Assembly: GCF_902806685.2 (NCBI RefSeq)
Contig: NC_048560.1
Location: forward strand, 2,272,492-2,336,491
Reading direction: 5' to 3'
Origin: Maniola hyperantus
Lineage: Eukaryota; Arthropoda; Insecta; Lepidoptera; Nymphalidae
Length of the DNA stretch: 64,000 nt
Shown here piece by piece: positions 43,901 through 54,597 of the stretch; the first letter of the stretch is position 1, and each line of letters begins with the position of its first letter. The notes beneath the pieces were generated by a model. It worked only from the letters and a program-made list of their open reading frames with translations, was not told where the DNA came from and ran no database searches. The position numbers were made by a program, and so were the translations under genes.

Positions 43901-46900
43901 TTCGATTAGAAAATTGCTCTGACATTGATTTTAATTCTTCAGCATACTGATTACTGAGCATAAGCATTATTATAGAAAATTGATTAGAAAATTTCTCTGG
44001 CATTGATTTTAATTCTTTAGCATACTGAGGATAAGAATTATAGATAATAATCGATTAGAAAATTGCTCTGACATTTATTTTAATAATTCTTTAGCATACA
44101 GAGCATAAGCAATTTAGAAAATGGATTAGAAAATTGTCCTGACATTTATTTTAATTCTGCAGCATACTTAGGAATATATTTTTCAAGCCACGACCGTTCT
44201 ATGATATTCAAAAAAAGTAATTGTGGTTTTCAACTTGTTTGTTATTCATTGTATGTATATATACACACCGAAAAATTGTATGTACGAAAAAGTGCTTAAA
44301 ACAAGCAGTGGACAAGGACATCATCCATACTCCATACTTTACTATACTAATATTATAAATGCGAAAGTGTATCTGTCTGTCTGCTAGATTTTCATGGCCC
44401 AACAGTTAAACCGATTTTGGTGAAATTTGGTACAGAGTTAGCTTACTCGTACTTCCCGGGGAAGGACATAGGCTACTTTTTATCTCGGAAAATCAAATAG
44501 TTTCCACGGGATTCTTAAAGGTCCATCTGTTTAACCGATTTACATGAAAATTGGTACAGAGGTGGCTTGCATCCCGGAAATTGACACAGGCAAACTTTTA
44601 TCCCGGAAAATCAAATGGTTCCCACGGGATTTTTAAAAACCTAAATCCACGCGGATGAAGTTGCGGGCATCCTCTAGTAAATCATATGTCACTGGTTATG
44701 ACGGTGTAATTAGTTATTAGATACCTACTTGGATTCACGATTCGGTGGAGTAATTTGACATATTAAATCGCACGCAAAAATGATGAATCATTTTGACTTT
44801 ATACATGAACTCGCCAGCGATTGCGATTTGATTTAAAGGTTTTTGTGTATTTTAGTGAGTATTTAGTCCCGTAAATTGCTATTGCGCTGGAACCACGTCT
44901 CATTTAGATCGAGATGACGTCATTTTAACGGCAGCCGAAATAAAAATATACCATCAGCTCGAAACTTCAGTCTAGTGCTCACGTCACTAAAATGGCGGCC
45001 ACGCGCATTACTAATCTGTCTGATTTCTTTTCACGGCCCATCCGCTTAACCGTTTCAGACGTTTGGTTAGATATATAGCTTGCATTCTGGAGATAAACAG
45101 AGGCTACTTTTTATCCCGGAAAATCAAAGGGTCCCCTGGGTTTCAAAGAGGGTTTGGGTCAAAGAGACTTTAGGTTTTACAAAAAAAGCCACGCAGACTA
45201 AGATAATAATTACTTAGTACAATAAATAATACCCGGCTGAGTTTGTTGTGGGCTCTTCTCAGACCCTGGGCGCGTTTGGAACCCTCGTAGCTTTAGTTGT
45301 AAGTTTGCGTAATAATTATCACTACTACATCTTACAAATCCAACAATTGACAATCGAAAAGATAACTTATTTACATTTAAAGATAATTTATTACCTTTTT
45401 TAAATGAATCATTTGACTTTGACTCTAAAGTAAGACAAATATAGTTACTAAATAAATAAATAAAAACTAACTGTTGTTTAGTGATATGTATTTGTTATTT
45501 GTATATATTTATATTATTTATATTTTGACATGGTCATAAGACATGGTCGCTAACTATGGGCCTCATAAGAAAGCTCAGATTCACTCAGCGGGCGATGGAG
45601 AGAGCTATGCTTGGAGTTACTCTACGTGATCAAATCAGAAATGAGGAGATCCGTAGGAGAACTAGAGTAACCGACATAGCTCAACGGGTTGCGAAGCTGA
45701 AGTGGCAATGGGCAAGGCACATAGTTTGGAAAACAGGTCCCGAGGTGCTGAAATGGCGACCTTGCCAGCAGTGGACGTCTATCGGTTGATGATGATATTT
45801 ATATTTTAATTTCCAGATCTGTACTATGTGGAGGATCTGTCAACCTACCAGAGCTTGGGTTTCAAGCGCTTCAACGTGGTGACCATCCTCACATCGCTGC
45901 TGTGGAAGCAGTCCAGGGAAGCCATTGTCAAAGGGAAAAGCTTGGGTTCGTTGATTTTTGACTATGATTGACAATGGTACTGATTCTGAGCACAACTAAA
46001 TTTTAGAGTAATCGCATCTTCTTCTTACTGATGTAATATGAAAAGGACAGACACAGTTTGACAGTTTTGAAATTAATTTAGAGCTGTCAAACCTCGTGAC
46101 TTTAGATGCCAGTCGCGAGCCATTTGTTTAAGTTTGTAGCGTGCACTAAAATTTAGAGTCTATACTCTCTAAATAAAAAATTCATGTTCTGTCCTTTCCT
46201 CTATCTGCATCTTTTCCTTTTTAATATTGCTAAAAAGGACGAAGTGAAATTAAAAAAAAACCGGCGATGTGCGAGTCAGACTCGCGCATCGAGAGTTCCG
46301 TACTACAGTCGTATTTTTCGACATTTTGTACGTGAGATTTTGTACAAACAACGTGAAGTGAGGTTATGTTGACTCAAGTATTTTTAAAGAAATATGTAAA
46401 GAAATATATAATAATTGATTTGTATTCAAAATTGAATACAATATTTACTTTTGAAGTTATTGTACAATGGTGGGTTGCAGTATACTAGGCTACAATAGCC
46501 GAAACGAACGTAAAATAGAAGGAATAACATTTAACAAGTACCTCTGCTTGAGCGAGAGGGACTATAGGGGTGACACTAGTTGCATATCTATTAGGCTAAG
46601 CGCGCACAACGAAAATAAATCGCAAATCTTTGAACCATCAAAATACGCACTGCGAAAAAAAACCGCATGCGATTAATATTCGCAATTGCGGTGCGATGCG
46701 AATTCGTAAGTGTGTTTGTGATATGGAAAAATTAAGTTCCGCGCACTGCGGAAAAAATAGCAATCTTTTTATGTAATACTAGCTTATGCTCGCGACTTCG
46801 TCCGCGTGGACTACAAAATTTCAAACCCCTATTTCACCCCCTTAGGAGTTGAATTTTCAAAAATCCTTTCTTAGCGGATGCCTACGTCATAATAGCTATC

Positions 46901-49900
46901 TGCATGCCGAATTTCAGCCCGATCCGTCCAGTAGTTTGAGCTGTGCGTTGATAGATCAGTCAGTCAGTCAGTCAGTCAGTCAGTCACCTTTTCCTTTTAT
47001 ATATATAATATAAGATAAGATAAGATTAAGTAGTAAATTATGCATATTTTCTTTTTTGAATCCATATTTAGATGTTCACTCTATTTGGTATTTATTAAAT
47101 GTTCGTCTAACGTCTTGTTTTCATGGTGGTACAGTATTCACTGATTTCGGCTCCCTGTCTTTCGTGGTGCGAAAATAAATCGTGGTGCGCGTAAGAATAA
47201 TATTCGCATTGCGATTAAATTTCGCATTGAACATGCGGAAAAAATCGCATCGCAAAAATCATCGCAGTGCACGCTTAGCCTTAGATGTGTGACACTGACA
47301 AGGGCAGAATAGAAAATGATATAGCAATAAAACCACATTTTTTAAAAATAATTTTTATGATAGTGTTTTTACCTACACTTCAAGAAAATTGTAATATGGG
47401 CCTTTGAAAGTAGTTTCGATAACTGCAAAGTGTCGCTAATAGATGGCATTAAACAGTCGCTTCAGTACTGAGTGAACATACATATCACTAATTTCGTCAC
47501 TGCAAAGCGAAACCGTGGCCGAGTGGTCAAGGCATCGGGCGCGAACCCAGAAGATGCAGGTTCGATTCCTGCCGGTTACGCAATTTTTGATAATAAAAAA
47601 AAAATTTTGGTAATAAAACCACAGGTCTACACAGCGATCTGATTGGTGACGGGTTACAAAATGGCGGCGCGCTGTTAGTAAAACAAAGCGGAGAACTATT
47701 CCTACATTATCCACAAGACATACCCGCTGATTGGTTGACTAATATGGAATTATGCAAGGTTTACTTAATTTATACTATGTTGTTTAAGAAAAGCTGTGAT
47801 AGCCTAGTGGGCAGGACGTCCGCCTCGTAATCGGAAGTCGGGGGTTCGATCCCGGGCACGCACCTCTAACTTTTTTTAATGTGCGTTTTATAGAGCCTCA
47901 ATAGCTCAATGGTTGAGGAGCGGACTGAATTCCGAACAAAGTTAACGGTTCAAACCTTACTCGTTGCACTATTGTCGTACCTACTCCTAGCACAAGCTTT
48001 TCGCTTAGTTGGAGGGGAAAGGGGAATATTAGTCATAATTAACAAGGCTAATATTCTTTAAAAAAAATATCACCTGGCGTTTAAACTATCGTGAGTGATT
48101 TCCATTATAAGTAAAGATTATTTCGGCTATACTTACGTATTTCACCTTACGTCCAAGCTGCTGGACTGACGACCTTAAGAAGGTATCGGGAAGTGGGTGG
48201 TTTTGGAAGGCGGAGGATCGTGTGTGGTGGCGTGCTCTTGGGAAGGCCTATGTCCAGCAGTGGACGCAAACAGGCTGATTGATTGATTGACTCACGTATT
48301 TAGTCGACGTAAGCCCGACTAGTTTCGAACCCATCCGGGGTCCTTTTGCATAGGGACGAAGCTCGCTACGCGTCGCGGTTGAGACTGCGAGCCGCTCGCT
48401 AACTACGTGACTAAATACGTGAGTATAGCCGGAATAATCTACACTTATAAATATCACTTGCTTTAACGGTGAAGGAAAACATCGTGAGGAAACCTGCATG
48501 CCTGAGAGTTCTCCATATTGTTCTCAAAGGTGTGTAAAGTCTGGTAGATTGTGGCCAAAACCCTTCTCACTCTGAGAGGAGACCCGTGCTTTGTAGTGAG
48601 CCGGCGAAGGGTTGATCATGATGATGATGTTGTTTTCTATCGTGATTAGGAGTGGGTGGGGATTTGAAGGGAGACTGGGTGCAGACTGGAGGGGCGCTGC
48701 TGGTGGGGCAGGGAGGGGAACTCTTACGACATTTTACTCAGACTGGGCCGAGCGACCATTTGTCTAATAAGGAGATTTTGCAGGTCAGTTTAATATTAAC
48801 CAATCGATGGGGCTGATTCCCTTGTACAATACGCGGACGAAAGTGATGAACATCGGCCTTTATGACACTAGCTTATGCTCGCGACTTCGTCCGCGTGGAC
48901 TACATAAATCTCAAACCCATATTTCACCCCCTTAGGGGTTAAATTTTCAAAAATTCTTTCTTAGCGGATGTCTACGTCGTAATAGCTATCTGCATGCCAA
49001 ATTTCAGCCCGATCCGTCCAGTAGTTTGAGCTGTGTGTTGATAGATCAGTCAGTCAGTCACCTTTTATATATTAAGAAGATTTCAGCTTTGTAGAGCGTT
49101 GTCTCTGTCACTCATACCCATATGACGTTTTGTCGGTGTCAACGACCGAGAGAGTGCTCTACAAATCTGCTATCTCCTTCTAAAGACCGATGTTCAACAC
49201 TTTTGGCCGCGTACCGTACACAATCTCTAAACTAAACTAAATTAACAAGTCTTAAAATCTAGTGCTATCCTTTTCTGCAGGCAAAATTATGAAAGGGATA
49301 GCAATAGATTTAGACGTATCGTTTTGCACGCTATACATTGCGGGTTTGAAAATACTAAATCTCAACCAACAAGATAAGGCAAATGGTTATTAGCATTGGA
49401 TTGTGTTTAGGTGGGTATAGTAATAACTAATAACCCTAAGAGCCAGTTCCCACTAGTCGGTTGTCGGGCCCAGATGTTAATAGGATGTTCCAGTGGTAGA
49501 ACGTTTTTTATGAAGCTTTTCACACTTGTCTGAAACCGATTTTGTATCAAAATGTTCTGCCAATGGAACATCCGCTGCGCGATTGCGGGAGAATGACGGC
49601 TACAATGTCACGATCGCAATCATCTCTGATTGGTTGACCCTCGCTCACTATTGGCTACAATGCATTGTTGCAACAAGAATCGCACAAATTCAGCCAATCA
49701 GAACTATTGAGATTGTAATAAATAATGATTGATGCAGGTTTTAGACAATCGCCCTACAAATTAAAATCCGGAACCGACAGTCGACAAGTGGGAACGGATT
49801 GTAAGTTTTTGCTAGCATTCTGGTTACACCTTGTTTGACACAGGTCATAAACACAATGAGGCATTGCTTACCAGTGTTTAGTGATATTGAAATTTAATAA

Positions 49901-50719
49901 AAAACCAGCTATTTCAAAATAAAATTTAATTTTTCAGTTATTCGACTTGGAAAGAGAATACAAGGCTGAAAAAATGGCCAATAGGAGACGAGAGGAGATC
50001 GATTGTAATGTAAGTACAGTGAAAATTATACCCTACATACTTCCATCTATCATCATCAACCGATAGGCGTCCACTGCTGGACAAAGGTCTTTTGTAGGGA
50101 TTTCCACACGCCACGGTCTGAATCCAGCGGCTCCCTGCGACTCGTCTGATGTCGTCCGTCCACCTAGTGGGGGTCTTCCAATGCTGCGCTTTCCGATGTG
50201 AGGTCGCCATTCCAGCACCTTGGGACCCCAACGTCTATCGGTTTTACGAACTATATACTTCCATAGTAATACTTTATTATATAAATGCGAAAGTGTATTT
50301 GTCTGTCTGTCTGCTAGCTTTTACAGTCCAACAACTTAACCGATTTTGATGTGGTACCCTATAGGATCCTTGACATACACAACAGACAGAGACAACAAAG
50401 TAAACCTATAAGGGTTCCTTTTTTCGTTTTGAAGTCATCATCATCATCATCATCATCAACCGATAGACGTCCACTGCTGGACATAGGTCTCTTGTAGGTC
50501 TCTGGATCCACGGCCGAAAACTTCCACACGGCACGATCTTGCACCGCCTGAATCCAGCGGCTCCCTGCGATTCGTCTGATGTTATCCGTCTTTTTGAAGT
50601 ACGGAACCCTAAAAATTGTAAATATTGTGGTTTTTTTTACGCTAAATGTTTCGTAGTTAGTCGGTAACTAATATAAGTATGAAAACCTCCTTGGTTTCCA
50701 GACAGAGGCGACGCCCTAA
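37986..50719 (+). CDS. PRXL2B: PRXL2B / FAM213B, prostamide/prostaglandin F synthase-like thioredoxin-fold protein, with alternative exon 5
   Basis: In vertebrates this family reduces prostaglandin H2 and prostamide H2 using a CxxC centre; the insect substrate is unknown. Coding exons: 37986-38045, 40350-40445, 42089-42197, 45817-45945, then either 47625-47758 or 48650-48783, then 49938-50009 and 50702-50719. Each version codes 205 residues, against about 198 in man. The start MSVDLSVIGAHKVKS is followed by ELKSFWQDQDVAIIFFRRWG with C43-x-x-C46 (GCIFCR), then ILKKNNVRLVGIGLE and SLGFKRFNVVTILTSLLWK. All junctions keep phase. The alternative exons code 45 residues each for the stretch just before the C-terminal helix. 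The frame closes at TAA 50717-50719. The gene is 12.7 kb, mostly repeat-filled introns. Confidence 0.92.
38280..38570 (+). repeat. SINE, CCCTGGCGCAGTGG family, in PRXL2B intron 1
   Basis: Plus-strand head CGACCTCCCTGGCGCATTGG and tail CCAGGTGAGATTGCAGTCAA; the inverted sister copy is at 39058-39322. Confidence 0.8.
39058..39322 (-). repeat. SINE, CCCTGGCGCAGTGG family, inverted relative to the previous copy
   Basis: Minus-strand head at 39322 with GGTTCGATTTCCGG, in PRXL2B intron 1. Confidence 0.8.
41316..41445. mobile_element. Hairpin MITE, CAATCTCTAAACTAAA family, in PRXL2B intron 2
   Basis: Ends TACACAATCTCTAAACTAAA / complement around GCTATCCTTTTC mirrored with GAAAGGGATGGC. A sister copy is at 49205-49325. 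Confidence 0.7.
41750..42060 (+). repeat. tRNA-Arg-like SINE in PRXL2B intron 2
   Basis: Full-length copy ending 28 bases before the exon 3 acceptor. Confidence 0.85.
42567..43004 (+). repeat. CCGGCCAAGTGCGAGTC-type element, full length, in PRXL2B intron 3
   Basis: It runs from AAAACCGGCCAAGTGCGAG to GAGGTACGGAACCCT with a GACAGACAGACAG run near the end. Others: 5807-6212, 25915-26312, 34030-34440 (minus), 41440-41680 (minus), 61263-61490 and 61615-62060. Related shorter forms: 31690-31920, 32169-32453, 35010-35440, 41080-41275, 51296-51476 and 57585-57990. Confidence 0.85.
43141..43358 (+). repeat. CGCGACTTCGTCCGCGTGG-type element, typical copy, in PRXL2B intron 3
   Basis: It runs from CTAGCTGATGCC to TTTATAATAAGGGTACTGA with GCGACGTGATTGAAGGACAA inside. 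Others, either strand: 2560-2765, 5180-5400, 7735-7920, 10572-10790, 24724-24905, 25255-25440, 29960-30165, 39775-40090, 44340-44680, 58245-58412 and 62765-62960. Confidence 0.85.
43904..44170 (+). repeat. Short tandem array, four units of 71-78 bases, in PRXL2B intron 3
   Basis: Each unit starts GATTAGAAAATT (43904, 43982, 44053, 44124) and holds TGACATT...TTTTAATTCT and AGCATACTGAG. Just before it, 43755-43895 is a second, two-unit duplication (CTCTTTCGCATTTATAAT). Confidence 0.85.
45546..45795 (+). pseudogene. RTE-type LINE, C-terminal fragment
   Basis: The frame reads QRAMERAMLGVTLRDQIRN and VAKLKWQWARHIVW, the end of an RTE-clade reverse-transcriptase protein. It is followed by the GACGTCTATCGGTTGATGATGAT tail. 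It sits directly before the acceptor of PRXL2B exon 4. Confidence 0.85.
46325..47400 (+). mobile_element. Second P-element-like remnant, with two nested insertions, in PRXL2B intron 4
   Basis: It starts in the inverted end TTTTGTACGTGAGATTTTG, then reads MVGCSILGYNSRNERKIEG, the same THAP-like start as the 23-kb copy, again with tyrosine for the second cysteine. It is broken at about 46593 by a MITE with ends GGCTAAGCGYGCAC (46593-47284), and that one is itself broken by a (GACT)n element (46783-47010). Confidence 0.6.
47511..47580 (+). pseudogene. tRNA-Ser-like sequence, degenerate
   Basis: It has box A GTGGCCGAGTGGTCAAGG, a CGA in the anticodon position and a good T-arm, GCAGGTTCGATTCCTGC. 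The acceptor stem pairs 6 of 7. It lacks U33, one anticodon-stem pair and a proper long variable arm, so it is a tRNA pseudogene or SINE head. It stands 45 bases before PRXL2B exon 5a. Confidence 0.45.
47625..47758 (+). other. PRXL2B alternative exon 5a
   Basis: It has the acceptor AAAACCACAG and donor AAG|GTTTAC, is 134 nt long, and runs from phase 1 to phase 0. It codes GLHSDLIGDGLQNGGALLVK and on to TNMELCK (residues 132-176). It matches 5b at about 23 of 45 residues. Confidence 0.85.
47793..48635 (+). repeat. tRNA-Arg-like SINE split by nested repeats, between PRXL2B exons 5a and 5b
   Basis: The head runs to 47890 (GTGCGTTTTA) and the body resumes at about 48447 (ATATCACTTGCTTTAACGG). 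Between them lie a tRNA-Phe-like SINE (47891-48070), part of an inverted-repeat MITE and an LINE fragment. The tail ends 14 bases before exon 5b. Confidence 0.75.
48150..48290 (+). pseudogene. RTE-type LINE 3' fragment between PRXL2B exons 5a and 5b
   Basis: The frame reads CWTDDLKKVSGSGWFW followed by AYVQQWTQTG, an RTE-clade protein end. It sits within a nest of other repeats. A piece of the same tail also occurs at 25703-25740. Confidence 0.65.
48650..48783 (+). other. PRXL2B alternative exon 5b
   Basis: It has the acceptor CGTGATTAG and donor CAG|GTCAGT, is 134 nt long, and has the same phases as 5a. It codes GVGGDLKGDWVQTGGALLVG and on to NKEILQ. It looks closer to the vertebrate sequence (SGDLLQSGG, KEHILQ). 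If both exons were spliced in, 5b would be read out of frame and hit TGA within six codons. Confidence 0.88.
50040..50240 (-). pseudogene. RTE-type LINE 3' fragment
   Basis: On the minus strand it reads PTRWTDDIRRVAGSRWIQ and ends with the same TATCGGTTGATGATGAT tail. It lies in the last intron of PRXL2B. Confidence 0.75.
50415..50600 (-). pseudogene. RTE-type LINE 3' fragment with CAT microsatellite
   Basis: This is a second minus-strand 3' end of the RTE type, with an extended (ATC)n tail at 50427-50455. It is inserted into a GGGTTCC...GAAGTACGGAACCC element in the last PRXL2B intron. Confidence 0.7.
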
Positions 50720-50816
50720 GCCGTGGCTGCAGCGCCTGCACCAGTGTCCTCTGACCCCTATCCACCACATATGGGCCGAGAGGCTGTGCAAGCAAACCCG
50801 GCTGTAGACCATAGTC

Positions 50817-51165
50817 TTATTATACAGGGTGTAACCAGAGCGGTAGCAAAAACTTTGCGTTGTTATTTTACTACCTATACTCGAATTTTTAATTAAACAA
50901 CACGTTTTGACATTTACTAATGTCAAATCTAAAAATACCATAATATTTTGTAAAAGATCACGATAGATTGCAAATCAACGAACGTTGCGTAAGTAGGCCA
51001 CTCGTCCCAACTACGACGCGTTTGCGCGTTATACATTGCGGGTTTGAAAAATACTAAATCACAAAAACTACAAAATGAGGCAGATGGTTATTGATATTGG
51101 ATTGTGTTTAGGTATTATAACAATAAAGCTAAGTTTTTGCTAGCGTTCTGGTTACACCCTGTATA
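50817..51165. mobile_element. MITE with CAGGGTGTAACCAGA ends, behind PRXL2B
   Basis: It has the same inverted ends as the 21.4-kb copy and starts about 100 bases after the PRXL2B stop, so the transcript may end in it. Confidence 0.8.
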
Positions 51166-51509
51166 CTATATTATATATAGTTGTCGTAGAAAAAGGGTAG
51201 CACTATTATTTAGAACTGTTAATTTAGTTTAGAGATTATGTACAACAGAATTAGCCACATGTCTACTATTAAAGGAGATGGTCCACATCCCAAATAACTG
51301 GTCAAGTGCGAGTCGGACTCACACATGAAGGGTTCCGTACCATCGTACAAGAAACAACACTTTTTTTTGTAGTGTAACCACAAATTCACGGTTTTCGGAT
51401 TTTCCTATTTTGCTATAAGACATAGCTACCAGTCAAGTTTTCTTTCTTCCATTTGAGATACGGAATCCTAAAAATGTTACAAATATTGCTAATTCTAAAT
51501 AATATCTGT

Positions 51510-51750
51510 CCCGGCTGTACTCACGTGTTTAGTTGACGTTAGCCCGACTAGTTTTGAACCCATCCGGGGTCCTTTTTCAAGGGAGTCCGTTCACGCACGC
51601 GCCGCGGTTTTGACTGCGGGCCGCGCGTGCCGCTGCCCGTAGAGCCCTTTGTGAGGGTGGCTGGGGTGGTGGCTAACGTCGACTAAACACGTGAGTAAGC
51701 CGGGACAGATATTATTTAGAATGGAAATCACTCACGGTAGTTTAAACGCT
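51510..51750. mobile_element. Hairpin MITE, GACGTTAGCCCGACTAGTTT family
   Basis: Same ends as the 28.3-kb copy but with a GC-rich centre (CGCACGCGCCGCGG). Confidence 0.75.
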
Positions 51751-52335
51751 AAAATATTGCTAATACCGCTAAAAAAACGCTTAAAAATGTCAGCCACCAA
51801 AAAAAGAAATTAAAGATTGCGATGATTACTATTATTTTTACTCTCAACTCGCGACTTCGTTCGCGTGGACTACACAAATTTTAAACCCCTATTTCACAAT
51901 CTTAGGGGTTGAATTTTCAAAAATCCTTTCTTAGCGGATGCCTACGTCATGATAGCTATCTGCATGCCAAATTTCAGCCCGATCCGTCCAGTAGTTTGAG
52001 CTGTGCGTTGATAGATCAGTCAGTCACCTTATATTTAGATAACTATGATATATTTACTTTTCTTTTGCGCCGAGCATGGATGGGTACGTTTTGGGCCATC
52101 TCCTTTGCTGACTTTGATTAGAGACCAAAAGACTTTGTAGAGACAAAAAAGACAAAAACGACAAAAAAAAAATAGTTTTAGGTATGCGTTTCAAATTAGA
52201 AATGCGTCACCAAAGTAGGTATTTGTTTCGTCACGCTAGATTGATTTAAAATTCGAAATCATAAATACAAAAAGTACGTATACTTAGTATATACTCTATC
52301 TGCGCAAGAAGTTAGTATAGCGTTGTCTTTGTTAC

Positions 52336-52531
52336 GCGGTGTGCTATGTGAGCGACGAATACGACGCGACGCGACGCGACACGACGCCACGTAATGCGGC
52401 CTATATGGCAGTCTGCGTCTGCCCGCAGACTGCCATATAGGCCGCAAGCACGGTATGCCGTTGAGTTGATCGCGTTCGTCGCGTTCGCAGCGTCGCGTCG
52501 CGTATTATTCGTCGCTCACGCAGGACACCGC
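52336..52531. mobile_element. GC-rich hairpin MITE nested in another MITE
   Basis: Ends are GCGGTGTGCT / its complement, flanked by a GTTAC duplication (52331-52335, 52532-52536). The core 52396-52417 and 52424-52445 is a perfect 22-base stem (GCGGCCTATATGGCAGTCTG...) with a 6-base loop. Confidence 0.8.
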
Positions 52532-53559
52532 GTTACGTGATCCCATACAAATGATAGAGGCAAAAATCTCAGTGGGCTCTAACCATTTTGAGGTACCAAC
52601 CACAAACGAAACTATGCTTTCTAATTGACTTTCGAATGTTTTTTGATTTTCATTTTTTCTAACGTTTTCGAATTGAATTATGAATGTTTTTTGAAAATAT
52701 GTTTTGTAATTGCTTGGTGTCCCAAAATGGTTAGTGCCCACTGAGATTTTTGCCTCTATCATTTGTAACAGTGAGAGCGCTACACTTACTTCTTTGCGCG
52801 GATGGGGTTTAGTTGTAGACCTATACATAAAACATTTTACGTATATCACGATTACTAGTTAGTACACTACAAGCAGAAAGAAGTTAGTATTATAGCACTC
52901 TCTTTGTTACGTAATCCTATACAAATGATAGAAGCAAAAATCTCAGTGGGCTCTGACCATTTTGAGTCACCAACCACAAACCAAACTATGTTTTCTAATT
53001 GAATTTCGAATGTTTTTTGATTTTCATTTTTTTCAAACGTTTTCGAACTGAATTTTGAATGTCATTTTTAAAACATGTTTGTGATTGGTTGGTGGCCCAA
53101 AATGGTTAACACCCACTGATATTTTTGTCTCTATCATTTGTATTGGATTACATCACATAGAGAGTGCTATGCTTCTTTCCGTGGATGGGGTTTAGTTGTA
53201 GACCTATACATAAACATTTTACGTATATCACGATTACTAGTTACTACAATGTTATATACATAAGATGTTGTAATTTGTTTTTAAGTTTCTTTAAAATTCA
53301 ATTATACAAATTAACCGCCAGATTATACAATTTACTTAAACTATTACGAATTAAACTAAATTATGAAAATGTTCGTATTTACTCTTGGCATAATTGCATA
53401 TACGGTGCTGGTAATTTGAAACTTACCTAATTATACAAATCTGATTCAACGAAATTATACCTACACTGTGCTAAGTTGTTATTTTTATGTTTTCTTATGT
53501 TAAAACTTTTGTATAATATAGTACGTTTTTTTCTTCTAATTATATTTGTTATTGATAAT

Positions 53560-53950
53560 GTAGGTATAATTTGCAAATTAAGTAGGTACCTGCCTTTTTA
53601 TGACAGATTACATTGAAAAAATAAAAAGAAAGTCATAATTATTACGTAGGATAGTGAAAAAAAAAAACAGACAAATGGTTAAAAATATTGTTACTTAATT
53701 ATAACTTTGAAAAAAAAAATGAAAATCATAATTATTAGGTATCATGAAAAAAGACATTATGGCTAAAAATATTGTTACTTAATTATAACTTATGAAAAAA
53801 GAATTAAAATTATGAAAAAAAACCCATTATGACTAAAAAGTTGTTATAAACCTAGGTAAAAAAGGTGTATATAAAAATAAAAACATAAAAATGTATTAAA
53901 ATTATATTTTAATTGTTATTTATTATTGTTAATATTTAATACAGTGACCT
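53560..53950 (+). repeat. AT-rich diverged tandem repeat
   Basis: TAAAAATATTGTTACTTAAT recurs at about 53681 and 53763, with GAAAAAA and TAATTATTA runs between. No coding potential. Confidence 0.6.
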
Positions 53951-54229
53951 TGATGTTTTAATAAATTTATCTATGCTAAAGCCTGACCAGAAAAATAAAA
54001 TACGTTGCCATGACTTGTGGAACTAATCTAAACAAGACGTGACCATAGACCATATACTAGTGGCGCCCCCAGACCAAGTTTTGTATATTTCTAGTCAGGC
54101 TATATATTATATGTGGCCCACGGCACATGAAGGCACGGCATAATGTAATGCACCGTAGACTAAGAGAGCATTATTAAAGCACGCAATCAAAAAACATCTT
54201 TTATTAGTCGGGCGTCACATATTATTTGA

Positions 54230-54552
54230 TTCATCATCATCATCATCATGATCAACCCATCGCCGGCTCACTACAGAGCACGGGTCTCCTCTCAGAGTGA
54301 GAAGGGTTTTGGCCTTAGTCTACCACGCTGGCCAAGTGCGGATTGGCAGACTTCACACACCTAGGAGAACATTATGGAGAACTGTCAGGCATGCCGGTTT
54401 CCTCACGATGTTTTCCTTCACCGTTAAAGCAAGTGATATTTTAATTACTTAAAAACGCACAAACTCCGAAAAGTTAGAGGTGCGTGCCCGGGATCGAACC
54501 CCCGACCTCCGATTGTAAGGTGGACGTCCTAACCACTAGGCTACCACGGCTT
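54230..54552 (-). repeat. SINE with a tRNA-Arg(UCU)-like head
   Basis: The head reads, on the minus strand, CCTAGTGGTTAGGACGTCC and GGTTCGATCCCGGGCACGC. The body carries ATCACTTGCTTTAACGGTGAAGG and the tail GGGTTGATCATGATGATGATG. It stands head to head with the next copy. Confidence 0.85.
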
Positions 54553-54597
54553 TATTTGATTAGGGAGTGGATAATATTTCTGAGTATACACTCTATA

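Noticed and set aside
46467..46676. Functional THAP-domain protein
   Set aside because: A finger cysteine is missing, the frame is cut by a MITE, and the same broken start occurs at 23.6 kb.
47511..47580. Functional tRNA-Ser gene
   Set aside because: G instead of U at position 33, a mismatched anticodon stem and no long variable arm; kept only as a tRNA-like pseudogene.
50045..50231. Minus-strand gene overlapping the last PRXL2B intron
   Set aside because: The frame is the 3' end of an RTE-type LINE.
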